From: Lindgomyces ingoldianus
Lineage: Eukaryota; Ascomycota; Dothideomycetes; Pleosporales; Lindgomycetaceae
Length of the DNA stretch: 27,924 nt
Direction of reading: 5' to 3'
NCBI RefSeq assembly: GCF_010093535.1
Contig: NW_022985216.1
Location: 113,220 to 141,143, forward strand
The stretch's first letter is position 1, and every line of letters begins with the position of its first letter. This document shows positions 27,828-27,924 of this stretch, piece by piece. Under the pieces are notes generated by a model. It did no database searches, was not told the DNA's origin, and saw only the letters and a list, made by a program, of their open reading frames with translations. Made by a program: the position numbers and the translations under genes.

Positions 27828-27924
27828 TTAGCAGAGCTTGCTCTGCTTATTATATTCGGGTTTGCAGAACGAAAAGTTGAGCAGAATCTCCTCTTTTGGA
27901 CGCGCTAGTTAGTCAGAATTTCTT
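27828..27924 (-). mobile_element. Second copy of the Helitron-like 3' terminus
   Basis: Inverse orientation to 18723-18819, 97 bp aligned without gaps to the window edge. On the minus strand it ends AGCAGAGCAAGCTCTGCTAA, followed by a host T. It interrupts the copia gag region. It keeps several C/G bases that are T/A in the other copy (for example GCGCGTCCAAAAGAGG on the minus strand). The rest of the element lies outside the window. Confidence 0.75.

Overview
This window looks like heterochromatic, repeat-packed DNA from a filamentous ascomycete (Pezizomycotina). No intact host gene is visible. It consists almost entirely of transposable elements (TEs) that are AT-rich, dense in TA/CTA/TAG and full of in-frame TAA/TAG where homologous proteins have Gln, Arg or Trp. 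Wherever two copies of a repeat can be compared, nearly all differences are C:T or G:A transitions. That pattern is what repeat-induced point mutation (RIP) leaves. The exact species cannot be read from the sequence.

Layout. 1-224: end of a solo LTR (family A). 225-5582: a Ty3/gypsy chromovirus (element I, plus strand) from the RT active site to the start of a putative 3' LTR. It carries a 343-bp tandem duplication in its integrase and a complete 2,115-bp Fot1/pogo-like DNA transposon (2400-4514, minus strand). 5583-5871: solo LTR of family B. 5872-7084: the decayed internal tail of another LTR element whose 3' LTR (family B) is 7085-7469. 7490-7708: a small solo LTR (family C).

7928-21984: a second gypsy element (III), cut in its RT by a complete third gypsy chromovirus (element IV, 10560-21197, target duplication AATAC). 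Element IV has solo LTR A in its 5' LTR and a 2.6-kb insert (about 16217-18819) in its integrase. That insert itself carries an LTR C copy, a 10-bp tandem array, a solo LTR A and a 30-bp minisatellite. The insert's right end recurs at 27828-27924 and ends in a palindrome plus CTAA, followed by T, which suggests a Helitron.

21985-27827: a Ty1/copia element on the minus strand, inserted in the RNase H of element III. It carries a GC-rich solo LTR (22126-22340) inside its 3' LTR and a solo LTR of its own family (24006-24285) inside its RT.

Nesting reaches four levels (III > IV > Helitron-like insert > solo LTRs). Five insertions have exact 5-bp (or TA) target duplications, two more have duplications differing by one RIP-type transition, and two family members lack a clean one. 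Coding frames resume across several insertions, so relative ages can be ordered. Short solo LTRs and the outer edges of elements keep GC-rich sequence while long bodies are saturated with transitions. The observation most likely to be undescribed is a decayed antisense reading frame between the integrase and 3' LTR of element IV.
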